Positions 53,485-61,892 of a DNA stretch of 64,000 bases are shown here, piece by piece (position 1 is the first letter of the stretch; every line of letters begins with the position of its first letter). The notes under the pieces are model-generated. The model searched no databases, had not been told where the DNA came from, and worked only from the letters and a program-made list of their open reading frames with translations. Position numbers and translations under genes: made by a program. The stretch is from the NCBI RefSeq assembly GCF_004000435.1, contig NZ_RBVZ01000002.1, forward strand, positions 248,001-312,000, read 5' to 3'. Origin of the DNA: Alexandriicola marinus (GTDB taxonomy: Bacteria; Pseudomonadota; Alphaproteobacteria; Rhodobacterales; Rhodobacteraceae).

Positions 53485-54336
53485 ATGATCCTCGCCTTCG
53501 ACACTTCCGGCCAGTATTGCGCCGCGGCCTTGCTGCGCGGTGAGGACGTCATGTGCTCCGTGAGCGAAGACATGTCACGCGGTCAGGCCGAGCGGTTGAT
53601 CCCGCTTCTCGAGGAGTGCCTCGCGACGGCCGGGGCAGAATGGAGCGGTCTGAATGCGCTCGCCGTAGGTATCGGGCCGGGAAACTTCACGGGAACGCGG
53701 ATCGCAGTCTCGACAGCGCGGGGGCTGGCGCTGGCGCTTGGTATCCCTGCCGTGGGCGTCTCGATGTTCGAGGTGGTGGCGCTGGATCAGGACGCCGAGG
53801 CGTCTCTCGTTCTCCTGCCTGCCCCACGCGACCGGGCCTATGCGCAGCTCTTGATTCGAGGGGAGCCCGCCAGCGATCCCCTGCTGATCAATCCCTCGGA
53901 GCCGCCGGACGATCTGCCGATGGGCCGCGCCAAGACAGTCGTTGGCCACCGCGCATCTGAGCTTGCACGTCTTCTGGAACTGGATGCCATCGACGTGGAA
54001 CCGACGAACATGCCTGACCGGGCCGACCGAATCGCCCGGGTGGCGGCACGGCGGCTATCGGACGGAACGGTCAGCGTCGGACGACCGGCCCCGCTCTATG
54101 TCCGGCCCGCAGACGCAGCGCCGCCATCGGACCCCCTCCGGTCATCCTCGACCCATGACGCCCGAGGCGATGTCAGAGCTGCATGGACGGGCCTTCGCTT
54201 CAGAACGGGGATGGTCGCCCGACGAGTTCGCGGCCCTCCTGTCAGGGCGCGGTGTGCATCTTGTCACCCGCGACGGTGCGTTCCTTCTGGGCCGCGCGAT
54301 CGCGGGCGAGGCCGAGATACTGACACTGGCGACTGA
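53485..54336 (+). CDS. tsaB: tRNA threonylcarbamoyladenosine biosynthesis protein TsaB, 3' end frameshifted
   Basis: TsaB dimerises with TsaD for the t6A37 tRNA modification. From the ATG at 53485 the protein reads normally (MILAFDTSGQYCAAALL, VGIGPGNFTGTRIAVSTARGL) to about residue 216 (PLYVRPADAAPPSDP). There a run of five C (54132-54136) lacks one base against what would give PSDPPPVILDP and a TGA at 54156-54158 overlapping the rimI ATG. As read, the frame instead runs on through 66 foreign residues (LRSSSTHDARG onward) inside rimI to 54336, giving 283 residues. Either one C has been lost (mutation or sequencing error) or a -1 slip restores the short protein. Confidence 0.85.
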   Translation: MILAFDTSGQYCAAALLRGEDVMCSVSEDMSRGQAERLIPLLEECLATAGAEWSGLNALAVGIGPGNFTGTRIAVSTARGLALALGIPAVGVSMFEVVALDQDAEASLVLLPAPRDRAYAQLLIRGEPASDPLLINPSEPPDDLPMGRAKTVVGHRASELARLLELDAIDVEPTNMPDRADRIARVAARRLSDGTVSVGRPAPLYVRPADAAPPSDPLRSSSTHDARGDVRAAWTGLRFRTGMVARRVRGPPVRARCASCHPRRCVPSGPRDRGRGRDTDTGD

Positions 54337-54586
54337 TCCGCGGTCCCGCCGCAAGGGATTGGCCCGGGCCATGTTGCGCGATTTCATGGACATAGCCCGT
54401 GACGCGGGCTGCGACCGGCTGTTCCTCGAGGTGGCGCGGGACAACGGACCGGCGCTTGCGCTCTATGCGGGCGAGGGCTTCGCCCGGATCGGTACACGGC
54501 GGGGATATTTCTCACGGGACGGGCGCGCGCCCGTCGATGCCATCATGATGGAACGCGTCATCGGCGCTGAAAGCGAGTGCGAATGA
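54155..54586 (+). CDS. rimI: GNAT acetyltransferase, RimI-like
   Basis: A 143-residue acetyltransferase of the RimI type, which acetylates the N-terminus of ribosomal protein S18. The acetyl-CoA loop is DPRSRRKGLARAML, preceded by EAEILTLATDP and followed by LEVARDNGPALALYAGEGFARIG. The ATG at 54155 was chosen because the long upstream extension is the tsaB antisense frame and the intended tsaB stop would overlap this ATG. tsaB-rimI pairing is widespread. Confidence 0.9.
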   Translation: MTPEAMSELHGRAFASERGWSPDEFAALLSGRGVHLVTRDGAFLLGRAIAGEAEILTLATDPRSRRKGLARAMLRDFMDIARDAGCDRLFLEVARDNGPALALYAGEGFARIGTRRGYFSRDGRAPVDAIMMERVIGAESECE

Positions 54587-54629
54587 TGAATACTTCCGCA
54601 AGGGCAGCCCCGTGACAGCCAAGAATCGG

Positions 54630-54658
54630 TTGACCCCCCTGCCCCACCATTGCCTTAT
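54630..54658 (+). promoter_or_regulatory. Putative promoter of the nucleoside ABC transporter operon
   Basis: TTGACC (54630-54635), 17 bases, CCTTAT (54653-54658). It is followed by a leader of about 95 bases before the ATG at 54755. I see no purine riboswitch in that leader. Confidence 0.4.
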
Positions 54659-54754
54659 TCAGACATGGACTGCCGCGCGGCCCCGGCTGCGAACAAGGCA
54701 GGCTTGAAACAGCGGGGACAAGTCCCCGTTTACCGAAGTCCTTGGGAGACACAC

Positions 54755-55750
54755 ATGAGCCTTATGAAGACATTCCTCGGCGCATCTGCCGCGCTGGCCC
54801 TGACCGCCGGTGCCGCGCTCGCCGACCCGGCCGTCATTTTCGACCTTGGCGGCAAGTTCGACAAATCGTTCAACGAATCCGCTTTCAACGGCGCAACCCG
54901 CTGGGCCGAAGAGACCGGCGGTTCCTTCGCCGAGGTCGAGCTTCAGTCGGATGCACAGCGCGAGCAGGCCCTGCGCCGCTTTGCCGAGGCCGGCAACAAT
55001 CCGATCGTGATGGCGGGCTTCTCCTTCGCGACGCCGCTGTCCGAAGTGGCAGGCGATTATCCGGATACCAGCTTTGTCATCATCGACGGTGTGGTCGACG
55101 CGCCGAACGTGCGTTCGATCATCTTCTCCGAACATGAGGGCTCCTACCTCGTGGGCATGATGGCCGCGATGGCCTCCGAGACCGGCACTGTCGGTTTTGT
55201 CGGCGGCATGGACATCCCGCTGATCCGCAAGTTTGCCTGCGGCTATGCCCAGGGCGTTGTTGCCGTCAACGGTGACGCCACCGTCATCGCCAACATGACG
55301 GGCACCACCCCCGCGGCCTGGAACGACCCGGTCAAGGGGTCCGAACTGACACTGAGCCAGATCAGCCAGGGCGCCGACGTCGTCTATGCCGCCGCCGGCG
55401 GCACCGGTATCGGTGTGCTTCAGACGGCCGCCGACGAAGGCATCCTGTCGATCGGTGTCGACGCCAACCAGAACTACCTGCATCCGGGTCAGGTTCTGAC
55501 CTCGATGATGAAGCGCGTGGACAACGCCGTCTATGACAGCTTCTCCGCTGGCATGGACGTGCCCACCGGTCTTGAAGTCTGGGGTATCGCGAACGAAGGC
55601 GTAGGCTATGCGCTGGACGAGTTCAATGCCGATCTCGTGACTGCGGAGATGCAGACAACCGTCGACGAGGCCGCCGCGGCCATCGCCGCGGGCGAACTGT
55701 CGGTTCACGACTATACCTCCGACGAAAGCTGCCCGGCCCTGACCTTCTGA
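54755..55750 (+). CDS. BMP-family ABC transporter substrate-binding protein (nucleoside type)
   Basis: A 331-residue periplasmic protein with a signal peptide ending GAALA, then DPAVIFDLGGKFDKSFNESA, the BMP/PnrA beginning. It has the conserved SFNESAFNGA and FSFATPLSEVA segments and VGFVGGMDIPLIRKF. BMP proteins bind purine nucleosides for an ABC importer. The following ABC ATPase, two permeases and purine nucleoside phosphorylase support that substrate. GGGAG precedes the ATG. A 12-base hairpin follows the stop, likely raising the level of this subunit over the others. Confidence 0.93.
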   Translation: MSLMKTFLGASAALALTAGAALADPAVIFDLGGKFDKSFNESAFNGATRWAEETGGSFAEVELQSDAQREQALRRFAEAGNNPIVMAGFSFATPLSEVAGDYPDTSFVIIDGVVDAPNVRSIIFSEHEGSYLVGMMAAMASETGTVGFVGGMDIPLIRKFACGYAQGVVAVNGDATVIANMTGTTPAAWNDPVKGSELTLSQISQGADVVYAAAGGTGIGVLQTAADEGILSIGVDANQNYLHPGQVLTSMMKRVDNAVYDSFSAGMDVPTGLEVWGIANEGVGYALDEFNADLVTAEMQTTVDEAAAAIAAGELSVHDYTSDESCPALTF

Positions 55751-55769
55751 TCGGGCCACAATGACGCAG

Positions 55770-55797
55770 AGACTGCGCCGGGCGACCGGCGCAGTCT
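55770..55797 (+). terminator. Perfect 12-base hairpin with GCGA tetraloop after the binding-protein gene
   Basis: AGACTGCGCCGG (55770-55781), loop GCGA, CCGGCGCAGTCT (55786-55797), then TGTTTC. The loop is of the stable GNRA kind. Inside the operon it may work as a partial terminator or as an RNA stabiliser for the binding-protein message. Confidence 0.65.
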
Positions 55798-55819
55798 TGT
55801 TTCGGGAAAGACCGATGCC

Positions 55820-56188
55820 ATGACGACCGCCATCCACACCTTCTTTTCGGCCTGGGCCATGAGCGATGACACGGAACGCGGTGCCGCGATCCACGCGGCC
55901 CTTGCCGAAGATGCGCGGTATGCGGATCCTCGGTCGTCGGGCGTCTTGACGGGACCGGACGAGATCGGCGCCTATGTCGCCGCGTTCAGTGCGAATGCGC
56001 CGGGCTGGTCGGCGCGGGTCGTCGCCTCCAGCGCCACGGCCGACATGGTTCGCGCGACGGTCGCATTCGGCGGCACGGGGCCGGACGGGTCCGACATGGT
56101 GCAACACGGCCAGTATTTCGTCCGCGTCGACGATGCCGGCAGGATTGACGAAATGGTAGGTTTCGCCGGCATGGGAGCCCCTGAATGA
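55820..56188 (+). CDS. SnoaL/NTF2-like protein inside the nucleoside transporter operon
   Basis: A 122-residue cone-fold protein of the NTF2/SnoaL superfamily: FFSAWAMSDDTERGAAIHAAL, ARYADPRSSGVLTGPDEIGAY and GQYFVRVDDAGRIDEMVGFAG. The fold covers isomerases, hydrolases and ligand binders, and no catalytic set can be assigned. Its stop overlaps the ABC ATPase start (ATGA), so it is translated with the transporter. I know of no usual role for such a protein there. Confidence 0.8.
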   Translation: MTTAIHTFFSAWAMSDDTERGAAIHAALAEDARYADPRSSGVLTGPDEIGAYVAAFSANAPGWSARVVASSATADMVRATVAFGGTGPDGSDMVQHGQYFVRVDDAGRIDEMVGFAGMGAPE

Positions 56189-57789
56189 GCGCAGCGCCAG
56201 CCATCGAGCTGAAAGGCATTTCAAAGGCTTTCGGCCCAGTTCAGGCGAACAAGGACATTTCGATCCGGGTCATGCCCGGAACCATTCACGGAATCATCGG
56301 CGAGAACGGCGCCGGAAAATCGACGCTGATGTCGATCCTTTACGGGTTTTACAAGGCCGATGCGGGCGAGATCTTCATCAATGGTCAGAAGACCGAGATC
56401 CCCGACAGCCAGGCCGCGATCGCATCCGGCATCGGCATGGTGTTCCAGCATTTCAAGCTGGTCGAGAATTTCACCGTTCTGGAAAACATCATCCTCGGCG
56501 CCGAGGACGGCGCGCTTTTGCGTCCGTCGCTGGCCAAGGCACGGGACGAGCTGAAATCGCTGGCCGAAGAATACGGGCTGAACGTCGATCCCGACGCGGT
56601 GATCGAGGATATCGGCGTCGGCATGCAGCAGCGGGTCGAGATCCTCAAGGCGCTCTACCGGCAGGCGGATATCCTGATCCTGGACGAGCCGACCGGCGTT
56701 CTGACACCGGCAGAGGCCGATCAGCTGTTCCGCATCCTCGAACGGTTGAAGACCGAGGGGAAGACCATCGTCCTGATCACGCACAAGCTGCGTGAGATCA
56801 TGGATATCACCGACACGGTCAGCGTCATGCGCCGGGGCGAGATGACGGCAACGGTCAAGACGGCCGACACATCGCCACCGGAACTGGCCGAGCTGATGGT
56901 CGGGCGAAAGGTTCTTTTGCGGGTCGAGAAAGTGCCGGCAAAGCCCGGTGAAAAGGTCCTCGAGGTGCGCAACCTCAACGTCACGGACGACAAGGGCGTG
57001 CACCGGCTGAAGAACGTGAGCTTTGACGTTCGGGCCGGCGAAATCCTCGGCATTGCCGGCGTGGCGGGCAATGGCCAGTCCGAATTGCTCGAGGTGCTGG
57101 GCGGATATGAGGAGGCCACCGGCACGATCCGCGTCAACGGACAGGAAATCGACCTGTCGGGCGCGCATTCCGATGGCCAGTCGCGCCGCGCCCGGGGCAT
57201 CGCCCATGTCCCCGAAGACCGGCAGCGCGAAGGCCTGATCATGGATTTCTTCGCATGGGAGAATACCGCCTTCGGCTATCACCATGATCCGGCCTACCAG
57301 CAATCCCGTCTTCTGATGGACAACAACGCGATCCGCGAGGAAACCGCCGCGAAGATGGAACGCTTCGACGTGCGCCCCCCCAATCCCCAACTCATGGCCA
57401 AGAGCTTTTCGGGGGGCAACCAGCAAAAGATCGTGCTGGCCCGCGAGATCGAGCGGAACCCCGACCTCCTGCTTGTGGGGCAACCGACGCGCGGCGTCGA
57501 CATCGGGGCGATCGAATTCATCCACCAGCAGATCGTCGCGCTGCGTGATCAGGGAAAGGCGATCCTGTTGGTCAGCGTCGAACTCGACGAGATCGTGTCC
57601 CTGTCGGACCGGATCGCCGTGATGTTCGATGGCCAGATCATGGGCGAACGCCTGCCCGAAGAGACCAACGCGCAGGAGCTGGGCCTCTTGATGGCCGGGA
57701 TCACCGATACCGACCGGCCTCACAGCGTCGCGGAAATCGAGGAAAACCTTGCCAATGCCGGCGTCGGCCGCGCCGAGGTCGGAGATTGA
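56185..57789 (+). CDS. Nucleoside ABC transporter, double ATP-binding protein
   Basis: A 534-residue tandem ATPase of the RbsA/NupO layout. Domain 1 has a canonical Walker A (GENGAGKSTL), a signature region GVGMQQRVEIL and Walker B ILILDEPTGVL. Domain 2 is degenerate: its Walker A reads GVAGNGQSE without Lys, and Walker B reads LLLVGQPTRGVD without the Asp-Glu pair, while the signature FSGGNQQKI is intact. One canonical and one degenerate site is normal for this transporter group. It powers the two permeases that follow. Confidence 0.93.
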   Translation: MSAAPAIELKGISKAFGPVQANKDISIRVMPGTIHGIIGENGAGKSTLMSILYGFYKADAGEIFINGQKTEIPDSQAAIASGIGMVFQHFKLVENFTVLENIILGAEDGALLRPSLAKARDELKSLAEEYGLNVDPDAVIEDIGVGMQQRVEILKALYRQADILILDEPTGVLTPAEADQLFRILERLKTEGKTIVLITHKLREIMDITDTVSVMRRGEMTATVKTADTSPPELAELMVGRKVLLRVEKVPAKPGEKVLEVRNLNVTDDKGVHRLKNVSFDVRAGEILGIAGVAGNGQSELLEVLGGYEEATGTIRVNGQEIDLSGAHSDGQSRRARGIAHVPEDRQREGLIMDFFAWENTAFGYHHDPAYQQSRLLMDNNAIREETAAKMERFDVRPPNPQLMAKSFSGGNQQKIVLAREIERNPDLLLVGQPTRGVDIGAIEFIHQQIVALRDQGKAILLVSVELDEIVSLSDRIAVMFDGQIMGERLPEETNAQELGLLMAGITDTDRPHSVAEIEENLANAGVGRAEVGD

Positions 57790-57862
57790 AGATGATCATG
57801 TTCCCTGAAATCCAGTGCCGAAACCGACAGGACATGCGTCTTGCCATGGGAGCCAAGTCGTA

Positions 57863-58963
57863 ATGCAGAAAATGCCTGCCTGGGCCGATGTTGTCCTGAT
57901 CCCGCTGATTTCGGTTCTCCTGGCTTCGATCATCTCGGCCATCGTGATCCTTGCGATCGGGGAAAACCCCTGGGCCGCGCTCAAGCTGATGGTGTCGGGT
58001 GCGGTCGGCTCCTCCTACGGGTGGGGCTATACGCTGTATTACGCGACGAATTTCATCTTTACCGGGTTGGCCGTCGCAGTCGCCTTCCACGCCCGTTTGT
58101 TCAATATCGGGGGCGAGGGGCAGGCCATGTTGGGCGGCCTTGGTGTCGCCCTGATCTGTCTGTACATTCCCTGGCCGCACTGGACGCTGGCGCTGTTGTT
58201 CGCAACCGCCTCATCCGCGCTATTCGGGGCGTTGTGGGCCGCGATCCCGGCCTATCTTCAGGCGACGCGAGGCAGCCATATCGTCATCACGACGATCATG
58301 TTCAACTTCATCGCCTCGGGGCTTCTGAACTACCTTCTGGGCAACCAGCTGAAACCCTCGGGCCAGATGGAGCCTGCAACGGCCAGCTTTCCCGAACCCG
58401 CCCATCTTCCGACGCTCAATGATATCGCCGGGCTGTTCGGATCGGATCTGTTCCGGTCCACCCCGGTAAACGTGACGCTTCTGATCGGGCTGGTGGCCTG
58501 TGTTCTGGTCTGGTTCCTGATCTGGCGCACCCGGCTGGGATATGAAATCCGCGCCTATGGCCATTCCGAAAGTGCCGCGCGCTATGCCGGGATCAGCCCC
58601 AACCGGATCATCATGATTACCCTTCTGATCTCGGGTGGGCTTGCCGGCATGATGGCGATCAACAACGTGATGGGCGAGGCCGAACGGTTGGTCCTGAACG
58701 CGGTCGAGGGGGCGGGGTTCATCGGGATCGCCGTGGCCCTGATGGGCCGAAACCACCCGGTGGGCGTTCTGATGGCCGCGATCCTCTTCGGGTTCCTCTA
58801 TCAGGGCGGCGCAGAGCTTGCGCTCTGGACCTCGATCCCGCGCGAATTGATCATTGTGATCCAGGCGCTGGTGATCATGTTCACAGGCGCGCTCGACAAT
58901 CTGGTGCGCTGGCCGCTGGAGCGGGTCTTTGCCGCCACCCGATCGACGAGGGGGGCGGAGTAG
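57863..58963 (+). CDS. Nucleoside ABC transporter permease 1
   Basis: Integral membrane subunit of 366 residues with about nine hydrophobic segments. NIGGEGQAMLGGLGVAL and RGSHIVITTIMFNFIASGLL are BPD_transp_2-type motifs. RAYGHSESAARYAGI is the coupling loop to the ATPase. The ATG at 57863 was preferred to an upstream GTG (57815) because MQKMPAWADVVL begins as in related permeases. It lies 73 bases after the ATPase stop. Confidence 0.9.
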   Translation: MQKMPAWADVVLIPLISVLLASIISAIVILAIGENPWAALKLMVSGAVGSSYGWGYTLYYATNFIFTGLAVAVAFHARLFNIGGEGQAMLGGLGVALICLYIPWPHWTLALLFATASSALFGALWAAIPAYLQATRGSHIVITTIMFNFIASGLLNYLLGNQLKPSGQMEPATASFPEPAHLPTLNDIAGLFGSDLFRSTPVNVTLLIGLVACVLVWFLIWRTRLGYEIRAYGHSESAARYAGISPNRIIMITLLISGGLAGMMAINNVMGEAERLVLNAVEGAGFIGIAVALMGRNHPVGVLMAAILFGFLYQGGAELALWTSIPRELIIVIQALVIMFTGALDNLVRWPLERVFAATRSTRGAE

Positions 58964-58967
58964 GATC

Positions 58968-60104
58968 ATGGAGTTCCTGACGATCATCCAGATCGGCGAT
59001 TCGACCATCCGTCTTGCCATTCCTCTTCTGCTTGCCTGCCTCGCGGGGCTGTTCTCGGAACGTGCGGGCATCTTCGACATCGGCCTCGAGGGAAAGATGC
59101 TGGCAGCGGCCTTTCTTGCGGCCGCGATCTCCTTCGTGTCTGGCTCGGCATGGATCGGGCTCTTGGCGGGGATCACGATCTCGATCCTGTTGTCGATCAT
59201 CCACGGGCTTGCCTCCATCACGTTCCGGGGCAATCAGCTGATTTCAGGGGTTGCGATCAACTTCCTTGCCGCAGGTCTCACGGTTGTCGTGGCGCAAAGC
59301 TGGTTCAGCCAGGGCAGCCGGACACCCCAGCTTTCGGGGTCCGCACGGTTCGAGCCGATTGTCCTGCCCGGCGCCCTGTCGCGGATGCGCGAGATCATGG
59401 AAGCTTCGCCCATGGCGCAGCTGTATTCGGAGCTGATCTCGGGCCACACGATCATCGTCTATATCGGCTTTCTCGCCGTTCCGCTGAGCTGGTGGATCCT
59501 CTACCGAACCCGGTTCGGCCTCAGGCTTCGGGCTGTGGGTGAAAACCCGGCCGCCGTCGATACCGCCGGTATTTCGGTCGTGCGGCTGCGCTTTGCCGCG
59601 GTCGCCATCGCGGGCATCCTGTGCGGCATCGCCGGTGCGTATCTGTCGACCGCGCTTCAGGCGGGCTTTACCAAGGACATGACGGCAAACCGGGGCTTTA
59701 TCGCGCTGGCGGCGCTGATCTTCGCGAAATGGCGGCCGTGGTATGCGATGGGCACCTGCCTGTTGTTCGGCTTCTTCTTCGCGATCGACAACCGGTTCCA
59801 GAACATCCAGATGCCGGCCCTGTGGTTCGTGATCATCTGCGTGGCGCTGGCCGCGGGAATGCTGTTCTACGCCATCCGGCGGACCCGTCTGGACATGGTC
59901 GTTCTTGGCGGTTTCGCCGTCGTGCTTCTGGCCGTGGCCGTTGCGGTGGTCTTCGGGACCGAAAGCCTTTCGGCGGGCATCAAGCTGCCCACGCAGCTGA
60001 CCCAGTCGCTGCCCTATATCCTGACGGTCGTCGTTCTGGCGGGGTTTGTCGGCAAGGCGATCCCACCGCGCGCCGGTGGCGAAGCCTATGTGAAGGAACG
60101 CTAG
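58968..60104 (+). CDS. Nucleoside ABC transporter permease 2
   Basis: Second membrane subunit, 378 residues. It carries SERAGIFDIGLEGKMLAAAF and FRGNQLISGVAINFLAAGL, matching the first permease's GGEGQAMLGG and TTIMFNF regions, and LRAVGENPAAVDTAGI as the coupling loop. The ATG at 58968 has TAGGAT just before it and lies four bases after the previous stop. The next gene starts one base after its own stop. Confidence 0.92.
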   Translation: MEFLTIIQIGDSTIRLAIPLLLACLAGLFSERAGIFDIGLEGKMLAAAFLAAAISFVSGSAWIGLLAGITISILLSIIHGLASITFRGNQLISGVAINFLAAGLTVVVAQSWFSQGSRTPQLSGSARFEPIVLPGALSRMREIMEASPMAQLYSELISGHTIIVYIGFLAVPLSWWILYRTRFGLRLRAVGENPAAVDTAGISVVRLRFAAVAIAGILCGIAGAYLSTALQAGFTKDMTANRGFIALAALIFAKWRPWYAMGTCLLFGFFFAIDNRFQNIQMPALWFVIICVALAAGMLFYAIRRTRLDMVVLGGFAVVLLAVAVAVVFGTESLSAGIKLPTQLTQSLPYILTVVVLAGFVGKAIPPRAGGEAYVKER

Positions 60105-60105
60105 A

Positions 60106-60906
60106 ATGGATGTCCACGAGCTTGTCGCGACGATACGCGGGCGCGCGGGCGACGCGCCCGTCCGGATCGGGATGATCCTTGGGTCAGGGCTGGGGCATCT
60201 GGCCGACGCCGTCGACGGAACCGCGATCTCTTATGCCGATCTGCCGGGCTTTCCCCATGCAGGTGTTTCGGGGCACAACCCGAACCTTGTCGTCGGCACG
60301 TTAGAGGGCCAGCAGGTCGCCGTTCTGGGCGGTCGCGCGCATTACTATGAAAAGGGTGATCCGACGGCGATGCGCCGGCCTTTGGAGGTTCTCAAGGCGC
60401 TGGGGGCGGAGATACTGATCGTGACGAATGCGGCGGGGTCGATGCGACCCGACATGCCGACCGGGTCGATCATGTGCCTGAACGATCATATCAACTTCTC
60501 TGGTCTGAACCCCCTGATCGGGGAGCCCACCGACAACCGCTTTGTTCCGATGACCGAGGCCTATGACGCCGATCTGCGCCGCAGGCTGCACGCTGCGGCT
60601 CAGGCTGCGGACGAGACGCTCCATGACGGGGTTTATGCGTGGTATTCCGGCCCGTCGTTCGAAACACCGGCCGAAATCCGAGCGATCCGGATGCTGGGCG
60701 CGGATGCGGTGGGCATGTCGACCGTGCCCGAAGTGATCCTCGCCCGGTTTCTGGGCCTGCGCACGGCGGCGATTTCGACCATCACGAACATGGCCGCAGG
60801 CATGAGCGACGAGGCCATCAGCCACGAGCATACCAAGGCGATGGCACCGATCGGTGCAGCCCGGCTCGAAAAGGTCCTGCGCGGCGCGCTTCGCGATCTG
60901 GACTGA
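60106..60906 (+). CDS. Purine nucleoside phosphorylase (trimeric, 6-oxopurine type)
   Basis: Splits purine nucleosides with phosphate into base and (deoxy)ribose-1-phosphate. The 266-residue protein contains MILGSGLGHLADAV, GRAHYYEKGDPTAMRRPLE, TNAAGSMRPDM, YSGPSFETPAEI and STITNMAAGMSDE. The Asn in TNMAAG is the residue that gives preference for inosine and guanosine in the trimeric class. It is the last gene of the nucleoside importer operon and processes the imported substrates. XdhABC can oxidise the released hypoxanthine. Confidence 0.93.
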   Translation: MDVHELVATIRGRAGDAPVRIGMILGSGLGHLADAVDGTAISYADLPGFPHAGVSGHNPNLVVGTLEGQQVAVLGGRAHYYEKGDPTAMRRPLEVLKALGAEILIVTNAAGSMRPDMPTGSIMCLNDHINFSGLNPLIGEPTDNRFVPMTEAYDADLRRRLHAAAQAADETLHDGVYAWYSGPSFETPAEIRAIRMLGADAVGMSTVPEVILARFLGLRTAAISTITNMAAGMSDEAISHEHTKAMAPIGAARLEKVLRGALRDLD

Positions 60907-60980
60907 TCAAAAACTCCGGACTGGGGGCTGGACCTCGCGGTCATGGGGTGTTTCTTGGGAAGGAAGGAACGGGAAACCGA

Positions 60981-61892
60981 ATGCAAATCTACCTGCCCAT
61001 TGCCGAAGTATCGGTAAACGCCTTTCTTCTGTTTGGCTTGGGCGGACTGGTGGGCATCCTGTCGGGCATGTTCGGCGTGGGTGGCGGATTCCTGATGACC
61101 CCGCTTCTTTTCTTTGTCGGTATCCCGCCCGCGGTCGCAGTTGCGACCGAGGCGAACCAGATCGTGGCTTCGTCATTCTCGGGCGTTCTTGCACATTTCA
61201 AACGACGAACGGTCGATCTTCGGATGGGCACCGTGCTTCTGATCGGGGGCCTGTTCGGAGCGGCCCTTGGCGTGGTGGTGTTCAACTACCTCAAGTCTCT
61301 GGGACAGGTCGATCTGCTGGTGCGCCTCTGCTACGTCGCCTTTCTTGGCATCGTGGGCGGGCTGATGTTTCTCGAAAGTCTGCGGGCCTTGCGCAACACC
61401 GCGCGCGGCGGTGCGCCAAAGCGCCGGCGGCACAACTGGGTCCACAACCTGCCGTTCAAGATGAAGTTCCGGGTCTCGGGGCTTTATATCTCGGTCATCC
61501 CGCCGCTGCTGGTCGGAGTTCTGGTGGGGATACTTGCCGCGATCATGGGTGTGGGCGGCGGCTTCATCATGGTGCCCGCGATGATCTATATCCTCGGCAT
61601 GCCGACGAAGGTCGTGGTCGGAACATCGCTGTTCCAGATCATCTTTGTCACCGCCTTTACCACACTGCTGCACGCGACCACGAACTATACCGTGGATATC
61701 GTTCTGGCCGTCCTGCTTCTGGTGGGGGGCGTGATCGGCGCACAGATCGGAACGCGGATCGGGTTGCGGCTCAAGGCCGAACAGCTGCGCATCCTCTTGT
61801 CCGGGATCGTTCTGGTGGTCTGCGGAAAGCTGGCGCTTGATCTGCTGATCCAGCCGCAGGAGCTTTATACTCTGGGGGCTTCGGATCACTGA
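60981..61892 (+). CDS. TauE/SafE family membrane transporter
   Basis: A 303-residue polytopic membrane protein built from two similar halves: GMFGVGGGFLMTPLLFFVGI in the first and AIMGVGGGFIMVPAMIYIL in the second, both TauE/SafE hallmarks. A basic cytoplasmic loop (RGGAPKRRRHNW) joins them. The family exports sulfite, sulfoacetate and other organic anions. The cargo is not clear here. It overlaps the next gene (TGATG), a pairing common in alphaproteobacteria. Confidence 0.92.
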   Translation: MQIYLPIAEVSVNAFLLFGLGGLVGILSGMFGVGGGFLMTPLLFFVGIPPAVAVATEANQIVASSFSGVLAHFKRRTVDLRMGTVLLIGGLFGAALGVVVFNYLKSLGQVDLLVRLCYVAFLGIVGGLMFLESLRALRNTARGGAPKRRRHNWVHNLPFKMKFRVSGLYISVIPPLLVGVLVGILAAIMGVGGGFIMVPAMIYILGMPTKVVVGTSLFQIIFVTAFTTLLHATTNYTVDIVLAVLLLVGGVIGAQIGTRIGLRLKAEQLRILLSGIVLVVCGKLALDLLIQPQELYTLGASDH

